Source: Cupriavidus pauculus (GTDB lineage: Bacteria; Pseudomonadota; Gammaproteobacteria; Burkholderiales; Burkholderiaceae). From it: a stretch of 64,000 bases of DNA. A program made the translations under genes and the position numbers. Below, one piece after another: positions 8,676 through 16,957 of the stretch. The notes beneath the pieces were generated by a model, which saw only the letters and a program-made list of their open reading frames with translations, had not been told where the DNA came from and searched no databases. Within the stretch, counting starts at the first letter, position 1. Each line of letters opens with the position of its first letter. The stretch spans positions 62,001 through 126,000 of the forward strand of contig NZ_BPUO01000004.1 of NCBI RefSeq assembly GCF_022179805.1, written 5' to 3'.

Positions 8676-8690
8676 CAAGCTAAGCCGTCA

Positions 8691-9671
8691 TCATTCCGGC
8701 TGGATATTGGCAGCCTTGATGATGCGGCCCCATTTATCCGATTCCTGGGTCTGGAACTTGGCCAGTTCCGCAGGGGTGCTCGTGAACACCTCGGTGCCGG
8801 TCGACTTGTAGAAGTTCGACGCCGTGTCGCTCTTGGCGGCCTTCACCAGCATCTGGTTCAGCTTGGTCACCACGGCCGGCGGCGTGCCTGCCGGGGCGTA
8901 CGCGGCGAACCAGTAGCTCATTTCGTAGCCCTTCACGCCGGCCTCGTCGATGGTCGGCACGTCAGGGGCCAGCGGCGAGCGCGCCTTGCCCGATACGCCC
9001 AGCGCGCGCAGCTTGCCGGTCTTCACCTGCGGCAGGCCGGTGGCGGTGTCGGTGATCATCATCTGGATCTGGTTGCCCAGCAAGTCGGTGACGGCCAGCG
9101 GATTGCTCTTGTACGGCACGTGCAGCAGTTGCACGTGGGCCATCTGCTGGAACAGTTCGCCTGCGATGCGCGACGACGAGCTGCCGCTGCCGAAGCTGAG
9201 CTTGCCCGGTTCCTTCTTGGCCAGCGCGATGAACTCGCCGACGGTCTTGGCCGGTACTTGCGGGTTGACCACCATGATCTGGCCGCCGCGTCCCAGCGCG
9301 GACAACGGTGTGTAGTCCTTCACCGGGTCGTAGGGCAGCTTCTTGAACAGGTGTTCGTTGGCGGCGTGCGTGGTGTTGGTGGTGATCAGCACCGTGTAGC
9401 CGTCGGGCGCGGCCTTGGCCACGTCGGACGCAGCGATAAAGCCGTTGGCGCCGGGCTTGTTGTCCACCACGACGGTAGCCTTGCTGTCGACCGTCACGGC
9501 TTGTCCGATGGCCCGCGCCAGCTGGTCCGTGGCGCTGCCGGCCGCGAACGGCACGACAAAGCGGATCGGCTTGTCCGGGAACTCCGCCCAGGCGCTGCCG
9601 GCGGGCAAGGCCAGGCACGCGAACGTGGCGAGAGCGGCTGCAGCGGCCAGCGGCCAGCGAATTCCGTACAT
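8691..9671 (-). CDS. Bug-family tripartite tricarboxylate-type substrate-binding protein
   Basis: This is a 326-residue periplasmic binding protein with a signal peptide cleaved near residue 29 (AWA before EFPDKPIRFVVPF). The PDKPIRFVVPFAAG opening, VVVDNKPGANG, and PYKSNPLAVTDLLGNQI match the Bug/TctC fold, which binds small carboxylates by two ordered waters. GAGGAG seven bases before ATG 9671 sets the start. It is the last gene of an AtuA/AtuA-C/Bug unit, so it may bind the acid that this unit degrades. Many Bug receptors lack cognate membrane subunits, and none is encoded here. Confidence 0.92.
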   Translation of the reverse strand: MYGIRWPLAAAAALATFACLALPAGSAWAEFPDKPIRFVVPFAAGSATDQLARAIGQAVTVDSKATVVVDNKPGANGFIAASDVAKAAPDGYTVLITTNTTHAANEHLFKKLPYDPVKDYTPLSALGRGGQIMVVNPQVPAKTVGEFIALAKKEPGKLSFGSGSSSSRIAGELFQQMAHVQLLHVPYKSNPLAVTDLLGNQIQMMITDTATGLPQVKTGKLRALGVSGKARSPLAPDVPTIDEAGVKGYEMSYWFAAYAPAGTPPAVVTKLNQMLVKAAKSDTASNFYKSTGTEVFTSTPAELAKFQTQESDKWGRIIKAANIQPE

Positions 9672-9715
9672 CTGTGTCTCCTCGAATCGTTTTGACATAT
9701 GGGACGGCTCGGCAA

Positions 9716-10066
9716 TCATGAGGCGCCGCCGGCGAGCCGCGGCGGCAGGGGGATCGGCAGGCCCAGCAGCAGAAACGCCAGCGCCTTGCCGTGGGTATCG
9801 AGATTCAATGCATCGTTGACGCCGCCGTCCAGCACGCCGTCGATCACGAAATTCATGGCCTGGATCGACGGCACGACGTAGCGCTTCACGGCCGTGGGCC
9901 GGCGTGCCGCGAACAGTGCGCGTACGGCGTCTTCGGTGACATGCGTCACCAGGTGATCGAAATCGCGAGCGTCGTAGGCAATGACGCTGATGTTGGAGCG
10001 GTCGCCCTTGTCGCCGGTGCGGCCATGGGCGAACTGGTAGAGCGGCGCGGTTTGCAAGGCAGTCAT
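9716..10066 (-). CDS. AtuA-associated C-terminal-domain-like protein
   Basis: This 116-residue protein resembles the ferredoxin-fold domain that forms the C-terminus of AtuA in some species and a separate gene in others. It opens with the characteristic AHGRTGDKGDRSNISVIAY and contains FVIDGVLDGGVNDALNLDTHGKAL. It lies 12 bp downstream of the AtuA-like gene and was probably split from it or never fused. The pair presumably forms a complex in catabolism of a branched or acyclic terpenoid-type acid, but the reaction is not established. Confidence 0.85.
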   Translation of the reverse strand: MTALQTAPLYQFAHGRTGDKGDRSNISVIAYDARDFDHLVTHVTEDAVRALFAARRPTAVKRYVVPSIQAMNFVIDGVLDGGVNDALNLDTHGKALAFLLLGLPIPLPPRLAGGAS

Positions 10067-10078
10067 GGCGGGCTCCGG

Positions 10079-11443
10079 TCAGGCTTCGATAAACGTATGC
10101 GTGGCGACCACGACATGGCGCGGCACCAGGCACGACGTGGCGTTCAGGCGCGTGCGCAACGCAGTACGCACGCCGCCACCGCCAGCGGGGCCGCACGTGT
10201 ACAACGCGTTCACCTCGCGCAGCAGCGCCTGTGCCACGGCCTTGTCCTCGTGCGCCAGCGCCGCACGCATGCGCACATCGCGCGCCGTGGCCTCGGCCGG
10301 CGACGGATCGGCCAGCATGGTGCCGGCGTCATCGCCAAACACGCTCAGCACGCCAATCAGGTCAAAGCGGATCGGCACGTCAAAGCCCAGCCCCTGCATG
10401 CGCTTGCGCACGATATCGGCTGCCAGCCGCGCACGGGCGGCGGCGTTGGGGCCGGCGTAGGAAATCTCGCCCTCGGCGAACCAGCCGCCCTGGTGGAACA
10501 GGTTGGCCTTGAGTTCGGCCGGACGCGCATGCCCACGGATGCCACGCACGGCCACGCGGTCGGGGCCGATCTGCGACACCGCGACCTCGCCGATATCGGC
10601 CACCACGTCGGGCGTCAGGTAGGCGCACGGATCGTGCACCTCGTACAGCAGTTGTTCCTTCACGGTGCGCAGGTCCACGCAACCGCCGGTATTGGCCGCC
10701 TTGAAGATTTCGATCGCGCCATCGGCGTCGATCTGGGCAATCGGAAAGCCCACGTCATGCACGTCGGGCACGTCCTTCATGCCAGGGTCAGCAAAGTACC
10801 CGCCGCTCACCTGCGCGCCGCATTCCAGCAAATGGCCTGCCATGGTGGCGGCGGCCAGCCGGTTCCAGTCGTCCCAGGCCCAGTCGAAATGCGCCATGGC
10901 CGGGCCGACGGCCAGCGCGGGGTCGGCCACGCGGCCGCACGCCACCACCTGGGCCCCGGCGCGCAGCGCGTCGGCAATGCCCTGCGCGCCGATATAGGCG
11001 TTGGCGCAGACGAAACGCGCTTCGGGAAATGCGTCGCCGACGATGCCGCGCAGCACCGCGCGGCCCGCGTCATGCGACAGGTCGTCTCCCTCCACCACGG
11101 CCACGCGCGGTGCGGGCAGGCCCAGCTCGCCCGCCAGCGCCAGGATGCGGCGCGCGGCGGCGCGCGGGTTGGCGGCGCCAAAGTTGCCGATGATCGGAAT
11201 GCCGTTGGTCAGGCACAGCCCCAGCACCGGCGTCAGCAGATGGTCCAGCAGCGGCTCGTAGCCGTGTTCGGGATTGTCCCGGCGCGCCAGCTGGGCCAGC
11301 GCCAGCGTGCGTTCCGCCAGGGTTTCGAAGATCAGCGCGGCCGGGCCGCCATTGGCGATCAGCGTTCGCACCACGGGCAGGGCGGCGTCGGTGCGGTCAC
11401 CGGAGAATCCGGCCCCGGATCCGATCAGCAGGGGAGCAGTCAT
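10079..11443 (-). CDS. AtuA family protein (acyclic terpene utilisation, DUF1446)
   Basis: This 454-residue protein has the family N-terminus LLIGSGAGFSGDR. It also has the conserved LTNGIPIIGNFGAANP, CANAYIGAQGIADAL, VACGRVADPALAVGP and GGYFADPGMKDVPD segments. AtuA is required for citronellol/geraniol degradation in Pseudomonas, but its chemistry is unresolved, and relatives act in other branched-acid pathways. ATG 11443 was chosen; a TTG four codons upstream (11455) is also open, and neither has a clear Shine-Dalgarno. It heads a minus-strand unit with the AtuA-C and Bug genes, divergent from a LysR regulator 125 bp away. Confidence 0.88.
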   Translation of the reverse strand: MTAPLLIGSGAGFSGDRTDAALPVVRTLIANGGPAALIFETLAERTLALAQLARRDNPEHGYEPLLDHLLTPVLGLCLTNGIPIIGNFGAANPRAAARRILALAGELGLPAPRVAVVEGDDLSHDAGRAVLRGIVGDAFPEARFVCANAYIGAQGIADALRAGAQVVACGRVADPALAVGPAMAHFDWAWDDWNRLAAATMAGHLLECGAQVSGGYFADPGMKDVPDVHDVGFPIAQIDADGAIEIFKAANTGGCVDLRTVKEQLLYEVHDPCAYLTPDVVADIGEVAVSQIGPDRVAVRGIRGHARPAELKANLFHQGGWFAEGEISYAGPNAAARARLAADIVRKRMQGLGFDVPIRFDLIGVLSVFGDDAGTMLADPSPAEATARDVRMRAALAHEDKAVAQALLREVNALYTCGPAGGGGVRTALRTRLNATSCLVPRHVVVATHTFIEA

Positions 11444-11512
11444 GGGCGTGGGCAACGTCAGGGTAAAAGGGCAGCCACTTCATTCTAGAGCCGCCCGGTG
11501 TCACGCGAAAAC

Positions 11513-11552
11513 GGATTATTTGGATTAATCTATCGGCTTCCTGGATGAATCC
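11513..11552. promoter_or_regulatory. candidate LysR operator in the divergent promoter
   Basis: The AT-rich intergenic segment holds GGATTA (11513-11518), GGATTAATC (11522-11530, containing the palindrome GATTAATC) and GGATGAATCC (11543-11552). It lies between the divergent atuA-like and lysR-like genes, where LysR proteins commonly bind. This is inferred from position and repetition only. Confidence 0.4.
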
Positions 11553-11568
11553 ACGGTCCTGACCCGCC

Positions 11569-12471
11569 ATGCTGTCGAACCTCTCGGTAAAGCACTTGCG
11601 CGCCTTCGTGGCGCTGGCCTCGCATCGTAACTTCACGCGGGCGGCGCAGGCCTGCCACCTGTCGCAATCGGCGTTCAGCACGCTGATCCAGACGCTGGAA
11701 GACCAGGCCGGCAGCCGCCTGTTCGAGCGCACCACGCGCCATGTGGACCTGAGCGCCGACGGCAAGCGTTTCGAGGAAGTGGCGCGGCGCCTGCTGGCCG
11801 ATTTCGAGACCGCGTTCGAAGACCTGCGCGACCATGCCGAACGCCGCAAGGGCCGCGTGGCCATCGCGGCGCTGCCCTCGCTGGCGGGCGGCGACCTGCC
11901 GCCGCTGCTGGCCGATTTCCATCGACGCTACCCCGGCATCTCGCTGGAACTGTTCGACCAGTTGGCAGATGGCTGCATCGACATGGTCCGGCGCGGGCAA
12001 GCCGACTTTGCGCTGGCCCCGGCGCCCGCCCAGGACGGCGACCTGCGCGTGGAATCACTGGTGCACGACACCTTTCACCTGGTGTGTCCCGCCGACCATC
12101 CGCTGGCGGCCAAGCGCCGTATCGCACCGCAGGCGCTGGCGGGGCTGCCGTTCATCCAGTTGTCGCGTACCAGCAGCGTGCGCCAGCATCTGGACGCAGC
12201 GATGCATCCGCTCAAGCTGCATGGGGTGATGGAAGTGGAGCACCTGGCCACGGTGGCGGCGCTGGTGGAAGCGGGGCTAGGCGTATCGGTGGTGCCGGCG
12301 CTGGCGCTGTTCCAGTTCCGCCGCGAGGGGCTGGCCGTGCGGCCGATGCAGATGCCGTCGCTGGTACGCGAGATCTGCCTGGTGCGGCTCAAGGACCGCA
12401 GCGATTCCGCCGCCGCCAGCGCCATGATCGACTGCCTGCGCGCGCATTACGGCACGGGCAGGCGCATCTGA
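11569..12471 (+). CDS. LysR family transcriptional regulator
   Basis: This 300-residue protein has the standard LysR layout. The N-terminal winged HTH (about residues 5-65; KHLRAFVALASHRNFTRAAQACHLSQSAFS) is followed by a periplasmic-binding-protein-like effector domain from about residue 90 (GRVAIAALPSLAGGDLPPLL) to the end. It is transcribed divergently from the AtuA/AtuA-C/Bug unit and most likely controls that unit in response to its substrate or an acyl-CoA derivative. It converges with the SDR gene, with only 11 bp between the stops. Confidence 0.93.
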   Translation: MLSNLSVKHLRAFVALASHRNFTRAAQACHLSQSAFSTLIQTLEDQAGSRLFERTTRHVDLSADGKRFEEVARRLLADFETAFEDLRDHAERRKGRVAIAALPSLAGGDLPPLLADFHRRYPGISLELFDQLADGCIDMVRRGQADFALAPAPAQDGDLRVESLVHDTFHLVCPADHPLAAKRRIAPQALAGLPFIQLSRTSSVRQHLDAAMHPLKLHGVMEVEHLATVAALVEAGLGVSVVPALALFQFRREGLAVRPMQMPSLVREICLVRLKDRSDSAAASAMIDCLRAHYGTGRRI

Positions 12472-12482
12472 TATCGGGATGT

Positions 12483-13262
12483 CTAGAAGTGGCCCAGGTA
12501 GCCGCCGTCGACGGCCAGCACCTGGCCCGTGATGTACGACGCGGCCGGCGATGCCAGGAACACCACGGCGCCCGCCACTTCGGCCGGCTGGCCCCAGCGG
12601 CCCAGCGACGTGCGGTCGCGCAGCCATTGCGCCACGGTGGCGTCGTCGACCATGGCCTGGTTCGGCTCGGTCGCGAAGTAGCCGGGTGCCACCGCGTTGA
12701 CGGTAATGCCCGCTCGCCCCAGGTCGGCGGCCATCGCGCGCGTCAGTGCATCGAGTCCGCCCTTGGTGGCGGGATAGAGCACGTCGTTGGCGCGTGCCAC
12801 CTGACCGGCAATGGACGTCACGTTGACAATGCGGCCGTACTGCCCTTGCTGCATCAGTCGGGCCGCATGGCGGCACAGCGCGTAGGGGGCCACGAGGTTG
12901 GTTTCCAGCATCGCGCGCAGGTCGCCGGCATCGAGCTGGGTCATGCCATTGCGATTGCGTGCGCCGGCATTGTTCACGAGGATATCGAGCCGGCCATGCC
13001 GGGTCGCGATGGTCTCGAACGCCTGCGTCACGGCTGCATCGTCGGTGATGTCGAGCACCAGCGCCTCGGCACTGCCGCCGCGCGCGTGGATCTGCGCCAC
13101 GGCGTCGGCCACGCGCTGCGCATTGCGCGCGCAGACCAGCACATGGGCTCCGGCATCGGCCAGCGCCTCGGCCATCGCCAGGCCAAGGCCCTGCGCGCCG
13201 CCCGTGATCAGGGCCACGCGTCCAGCCAGCGAGAAAGGATGAACTGCGGGGGAAGTCGCCAT
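12483..13262 (-). CDS. short-chain dehydrogenase/reductase
   Basis: This is a 259-residue classical SDR. The cofactor motif TGGAQGLGLA lies at about residues 20-29, NNAGA near 95, the catalytic Ser in VTSIAG and the Tyr-x3-Lys in YPATKGG near 160. It ends in a typical YITGQVLAVDGG. The pattern resembles gluconate 5-dehydrogenase/3-oxoacyl-ACP reductase-like SDRs, but the substrate is not readable. It may belong functionally with the AtuA unit or stand alone; it is 48 bp upstream of the end of the binding-protein gene on the same strand. Confidence 0.9.
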   Translation of the reverse strand: MATSPAVHPFSLAGRVALITGGAQGLGLAMAEALADAGAHVLVCARNAQRVADAVAQIHARGGSAEALVLDITDDAAVTQAFETIATRHGRLDILVNNAGARNRNGMTQLDAGDLRAMLETNLVAPYALCRHAARLMQQGQYGRIVNVTSIAGQVARANDVLYPATKGGLDALTRAMAADLGRAGITVNAVAPGYFATEPNQAMVDDATVAQWLRDRTSLGRWGQPAEVAGAVVFLASPAASYITGQVLAVDGGYLGHF

Positions 13263-13309
13263 GGCGGCAACTATACCGCAGCCATCCGGCCGCGTTTCCT
13301 GCCCTCGGC

Positions 13310-14464
13310 CTAGCGGATCAGCTTGCCGGTCGACGAGACGATCGACATCTCGACGAACGACGAACCCGTGTGCCGCGTGGGGCTGTAGCTGATCAGGATG
13401 CCGCCCAGGTCGTAGTCGCGCAGGCCCTCCAGCGCGCCAATCAGCTTCTCGCGCGTGGGTTCCGGCCCGGCGCGGCGCAGCCCTTCCACCAGCACCTTGG
13501 CCGACATGAAGCCCTCCATGCCCGCGTTGCTGGCTTCCTGCTTCTGCGCCTTGGCCATGCCACGATATTCGCTGGCGATGCTCATCTGGCTCGAATTCAT
13601 GCCCGGCACCACCTGCGTGATGATCAGGCCCTTGCCGTCGTCGCCCAGTTCCTTGATGAACGAATCGGCCGCGTTGTTCGACAACGTCACGAACTGCGCC
13701 TGGCTGCCGGCCTTCTTCATCTCGCGGATGATCCGGGCGGCCTCCGAGCCCGAACCGATCACCATCACCGCCTGCGGGTTGGCCTTGTTGACGTTGGCCA
13801 CACCCTGCGCGATATCGCCCATTGGCCGGTTGAACGATGCCGATGCCGCTGGCTGCACGCCACGCGCCTGCAGCGCCGTGTTGAAGCCTTCGAACACGTC
13901 CTGCCCGAAGCCGTCGTTGGCGTAGAAGATGGCGATGCGGCTCATGCCGGACGTGGCCAGGTGGTTGATCGCGCGCGCCACTTCGTCCTGGTACTTGGCG
14001 CGGACGTTGAACACGTAGCGGTTCACGGGCCGATGCAGCGTAATGGCCCCGGTCAGCGGCGCGATCAGCGGCACTTTCTCGGCCCCGATGATCGGCAGGA
14101 TGCTTTCGTTCTGCGGCGTGCCGCGCACCATGAACAGCGCGAACACCTTGTCGTCGCCAATCAGCTTGCGCACGTTGTCGGGCGTGCGCTTGGCGTCGAA
14201 TCCATCGTCATAGGTCAGCAGTTCGATGCGCCGGCCTGCCACACCGCCATTGGCGTTCACGTGGTTCAGGTACACCTGGGCACCGGCAATCTGTTCCTTG
14301 ACCGATCCGGCCACGGGTCCGCTGACACCGGCCGACTGGCCGATGCGGATGGCGGACTTGGTGATGCCGGGCTCCGCGTGCGCCGCGGTGGGCGTGACGA
14401 TGGGCGTGACAAACCCGAGCGTGGCGGCAAGGACGCCGCACGCAACGTATCGTGCGTTCTTCAT
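13310..14464 (-). CDS. ABC transporter substrate-binding protein, branched-chain amino acid type
   Basis: This is a 384-residue periplasmic protein with a signal peptide cleaved near residue 30 (AHA before EPGITK). The opening ITKSAIRIGQSAGVSGPV, YLNHVNANGGVAGRRIELLTYDDGF and the HTGSSFVEMSIV ending are typical of LivK-type (Peripla_BP_6) receptors. GGAGGGG upstream of ATG 14464 supports the start. No permease or ATPase genes are adjacent, so it is an orphan receptor. The ligand may be an aromatic or branched acid rather than an amino acid, as for many betaproteobacterial members. Confidence 0.92.
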   Translation of the reverse strand: MKNARYVACGVLAATLGFVTPIVTPTAAHAEPGITKSAIRIGQSAGVSGPVAGSVKEQIAGAQVYLNHVNANGGVAGRRIELLTYDDGFDAKRTPDNVRKLIGDDKVFALFMVRGTPQNESILPIIGAEKVPLIAPLTGAITLHRPVNRYVFNVRAKYQDEVARAINHLATSGMSRIAIFYANDGFGQDVFEGFNTALQARGVQPAASASFNRPMGDIAQGVANVNKANPQAVMVIGSGSEAARIIREMKKAGSQAQFVTLSNNAADSFIKELGDDGKGLIITQVVPGMNSSQMSIASEYRGMAKAQKQEASNAGMEGFMSAKVLVEGLRRAGPEPTREKLIGALEGLRDYDLGGILISYSPTRHTGSSFVEMSIVSSTGKLIR

Positions 14465-14569
14465 TTTTTGACCCCTCCAGAAGCGCTGGCTTTATAAATG
14501 TTTTGCAGCTGCCTGCCGTTGCGGCCTTGTCGCGTTTGAAACGACACGTCGCATGGCGTTTGCGAAAAG

Positions 14570-14585
14570 TACCTCAACCGAGGTA
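14570..14585. promoter_or_regulatory. 16-bp palindrome upstream of the binding-protein gene
   Basis: TACCTC-aacc-GAGGTA is a perfect dyad about 105 bp upstream of the minus-strand start at 14464. It could be an operator. The remaining ~300 bp between 14465 and 14765 shows no convincing gene; a second small dyad (GGCGCATG/CATGCGCC, 14683-14704) is also present. Confidence 0.3.
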
Positions 14586-14765
14586 ATTGTTCAAACTTGG
14601 GGACAATGGCGGGCGGGGAACTGTTGCTGCGGCATCACACCGACACCTGTTTGGTCCAGTGCGGGCCGGTGTGGCCGCAGCGGGCGCATGATGGAACATG
14701 CGCCAGAGGCGCGCCACGCGGGCGCGCTGGGTAAAGCTGACCGGCGGCGGTTGCCGCCCCGGGCT

Positions 14766-15278
14766 TCAGGGGAAAGCCGGTACTGCCGGATCGAGTCCTG
14801 CGAAGCGGGCTTCCGGATGGGCGTTCTGCAGCAGCGTTTCGATTTCTTCCACGCGGCCGCGCGGCACGTCCACCATCAGCAACAGCTTGCCGGCCTCGAT
14901 GTCCTTCTCGAACGCGCGCAAACGGCTGTTGGGCGCCGAACTGCCGATCATGCTGGATGCCCACGCGCCAAACACGGCGCCAAGCACGGCCAGCACGCCA
15001 ACCAGGCCCCATTGCGGCGTATCGCTGACGATCGGGAACATGGCCACCACCACCCCGGCCACGATACCCACGCCGCCACCCACCATCAGGCCCATTTCCG
15101 CCGCGTGCACGATGTCCGAAGTCTGGAACAAATTCGCTTCGTGCAGCCCGGTCATGTCCGCGCCGTCGCGGCCCACAAAGTGGATGTGGCCGTTTTCGAT
15201 GCGAGCCAGCAGCAGGTCGTCCATGGTACGGCGGGCGCTTGCCAGGTCGGGCAACAACCAGAAGATCCGTTTGCGCAT
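14766..15278 (-). CDS. DUF1269-like membrane protein
   Basis: This is a 170-residue protein with two adjacent hydrophobic segments in the middle (about residues 62-85 and 90-110). They are rich in Gly (MVGGGVGIVAGVVV; VLAVLGAVFGAW) and flanked by soluble ends. This fits the DUF1269/glycine-zipper type, whose function is unknown. AGAGGAGG six bases before ATG 15278 gives a strong start and excludes the longer open frame. It lies downstream of the fap-like genes on the same strand but 170 bp away, so membership of that operon is uncertain. Confidence 0.75.
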   Translation of the reverse strand: MRKRIFWLLPDLASARRTMDDLLLARIENGHIHFVGRDGADMTGLHEANLFQTSDIVHAAEMGLMVGGGVGIVAGVVVAMFPIVSDTPQWGLVGVLAVLGAVFGAWASSMIGSSAPNSRLRAFEKDIEAGKLLLMVDVPRGRVEEIETLLQNAHPEARFAGLDPAVPAFP

Positions 15279-15449
15279 GTTTGCCTCCTCTGTCAGGCCG
15301 CCCCATGCATAGATCGTTGGGTCTCCGTCAGGGACGGTTTCGTTCCGTTCTACTCTCTCCGCAGTGACAGTGCAAGGCACCGAAAGGCTGACTGCGGGAT
15401 GACGCGCACGGTATGGATTCCGGGCGTCACCTCGCGGTGCATCATGCGG

Positions 15450-16886
15450 TCAGAATGTGATCGGCAGGCGTACCGTGACCGTCAGGTCTGGCGTGTCGCG
15501 CGTCAGGCCGGCACCCACCGAAAGGTTCAGCGTGTAGCGGTTGTTGAAGCGATACGAATAGCCCACCAGCAGCGTGCCCTGCGTGATGCGTACCGAGCCC
15601 GGTATGGTCTGTCCGTTCTGCTTGGTCGGCCAGATGATGCTCTGGTCGTAGCCGATACTGAACGACGCATGCTCGTTCAGCGACAGGCCCATGCCGAAGT
15701 TGAACTGGAAGATATCGCCCGGTGCGATCTTGCCCAGCGATTCCTTCTCGCCATTGAGCACGGTGCGGCTGATGTTGTCGCGCGCAAAGTTGTGCAGGTA
15801 GCTGAAGGTACCGAAGAACACGGCCGGATCGGTCGGCAGCAGCCACGTCACGCCCGGCTGAATCGCCTGGAAACCCGTGCCGGTAGGCATGCCCAGGGGC
15901 AGGCCGGTACCGGTGGTATTGCTCACGCAGCGCGTAATACAGTCGGTCACCACCTCGAACGGATCGCGGCCCGTGTTCGACTTGTAGCGCAGCCAGCCGA
16001 TGAAGAACGGCATCTTCTCGTTGCCGTAGTTGAGCTGGTAGCGCAGCGTCGCTTCCACGTCGCCCAGGCCGCTGCCGCTGGCATTGAACACGCTATCCAC
16101 GGCGGTGCCGGTGAAGATCTCGCGGCTCACCGTGTCGGCGCTCGTATGCACGTACGGGATCTTGGCTTCGATTTCGAGCCGCTTGGTCAGGCCGTAGCGG
16201 AATGCCACCGCGCCAATGTACGTGGACGTCTTCACCTGCCGCACATCGACCAGGCCGATCAGGATGGCCGGGATCACCGAATAGCCCACCAGCGCCACGC
16301 GGTCACTCGACGAATAGCCGTACTGCAGGCTGGGTTCCACCACAAGCTTCTGGGCCGGCGTGAGCACGCCAGGCTGGTCGAAGATCGGCGCGATCTCGGG
16401 CGGGCGCGTTTCGCGTTCGGGCGGCTTGCCCACAGGCTCCTCGATGCCGGCAGCCGATTCGCCAGGCTGCGCGGCCTGGCCCTGCGGCGGCGCGTCGGGC
16501 GGCGCTGCAACTGGCGCCTGCTGCGCCTGCACGCCCTGCTGCGCGGTGTTGTTGATCTGGGTGGCGCTGGCGGCGGCGCCGGCGGCTGCCGCGTTGGTCG
16601 CCGTGTTGCCGGGCGTCACGCCCGCGCCCTGACCGCCGCGCTTGCGCGCCAGCGCATCGTTGTCCACCGTGCTGCGCAGCTCGCGTATCGTGGCCTGTTG
16701 CTCGGCCAACGCGCGTTTCATGTCGTCAAGCTGTCTGGCTTGATCGGCGAGCTCCTTCTGCAACGACTCCAGCCGGGCGGCGGCTGGCGGCCCCGCATCC
16801 GGCGGTGTCTGTGCCTGGGCCATTCCCCCAAGCAAAAGCATCGAGCATCCGGCATAGCCGATGCCCTGCAGCGAACGCTTCTTCAT
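15450..16886 (-). CDS. FapF-like outer-membrane secretion pore
   Basis: This is a 478-residue exported protein. A signal peptide ends near residue 26 (AQA). A heptad-rich coiled coil follows (about 35-75: LESLQKELADQARQLDDMKR...), then an Ala/Gln/Pro-rich linker (about 80-160), then a beta-barrel with alternating aromatic strands to the terminal VRLPITF. In Pseudomonas, FapF has the same order (signal, coiled coil, linker, barrel) and exports the amyloid subunits. It is the last gene of a minus-strand set that also encodes a C39 peptidase and three secreted Ala/Gly/Asn-rich proteins. GGAGGAAG lies 8 bp before ATG 16886. The barrel and coiled coil are visible; the FapF role is inferred from gene order. 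Confidence 0.7.
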   Translation of the reverse strand: MKKRSLQGIGYAGCSMLLLGGMAQAQTPPDAGPPAAARLESLQKELADQARQLDDMKRALAEQQATIRELRSTVDNDALARKRGGQGAGVTPGNTATNAAAAGAAASATQINNTAQQGVQAQQAPVAAPPDAPPQGQAAQPGESAAGIEEPVGKPPERETRPPEIAPIFDQPGVLTPAQKLVVEPSLQYGYSSSDRVALVGYSVIPAILIGLVDVRQVKTSTYIGAVAFRYGLTKRLEIEAKIPYVHTSADTVSREIFTGTAVDSVFNASGSGLGDVEATLRYQLNYGNEKMPFFIGWLRYKSNTGRDPFEVVTDCITRCVSNTTGTGLPLGMPTGTGFQAIQPGVTWLLPTDPAVFFGTFSYLHNFARDNISRTVLNGEKESLGKIAPGDIFQFNFGMGLSLNEHASFSIGYDQSIIWPTKQNGQTIPGSVRITQGTLLVGYSYRFNNRYTLNLSVGAGLTRDTPDLTVTVRLPITF

Positions 16887-16957
16887 GACGTCTTCCTCCC
16901 CCGGGACGGCGGGCATACTGCAGGGCCCGCACCTGTTCGTTCGTGACTACACGCGAT

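Noticed and set aside
8637..9695. 352-codon plus-strand frame starting in the 8635 inverted repeat
   Set aside because: It begins in the palindrome and runs antisense to the Bug gene, a known type of spurious frame.
14553..16946. 797-codon plus-strand frame
   Set aside because: It runs antisense to the DUF1269-like and FapF-like genes and is Arg/His/Ala-rich without motifs.
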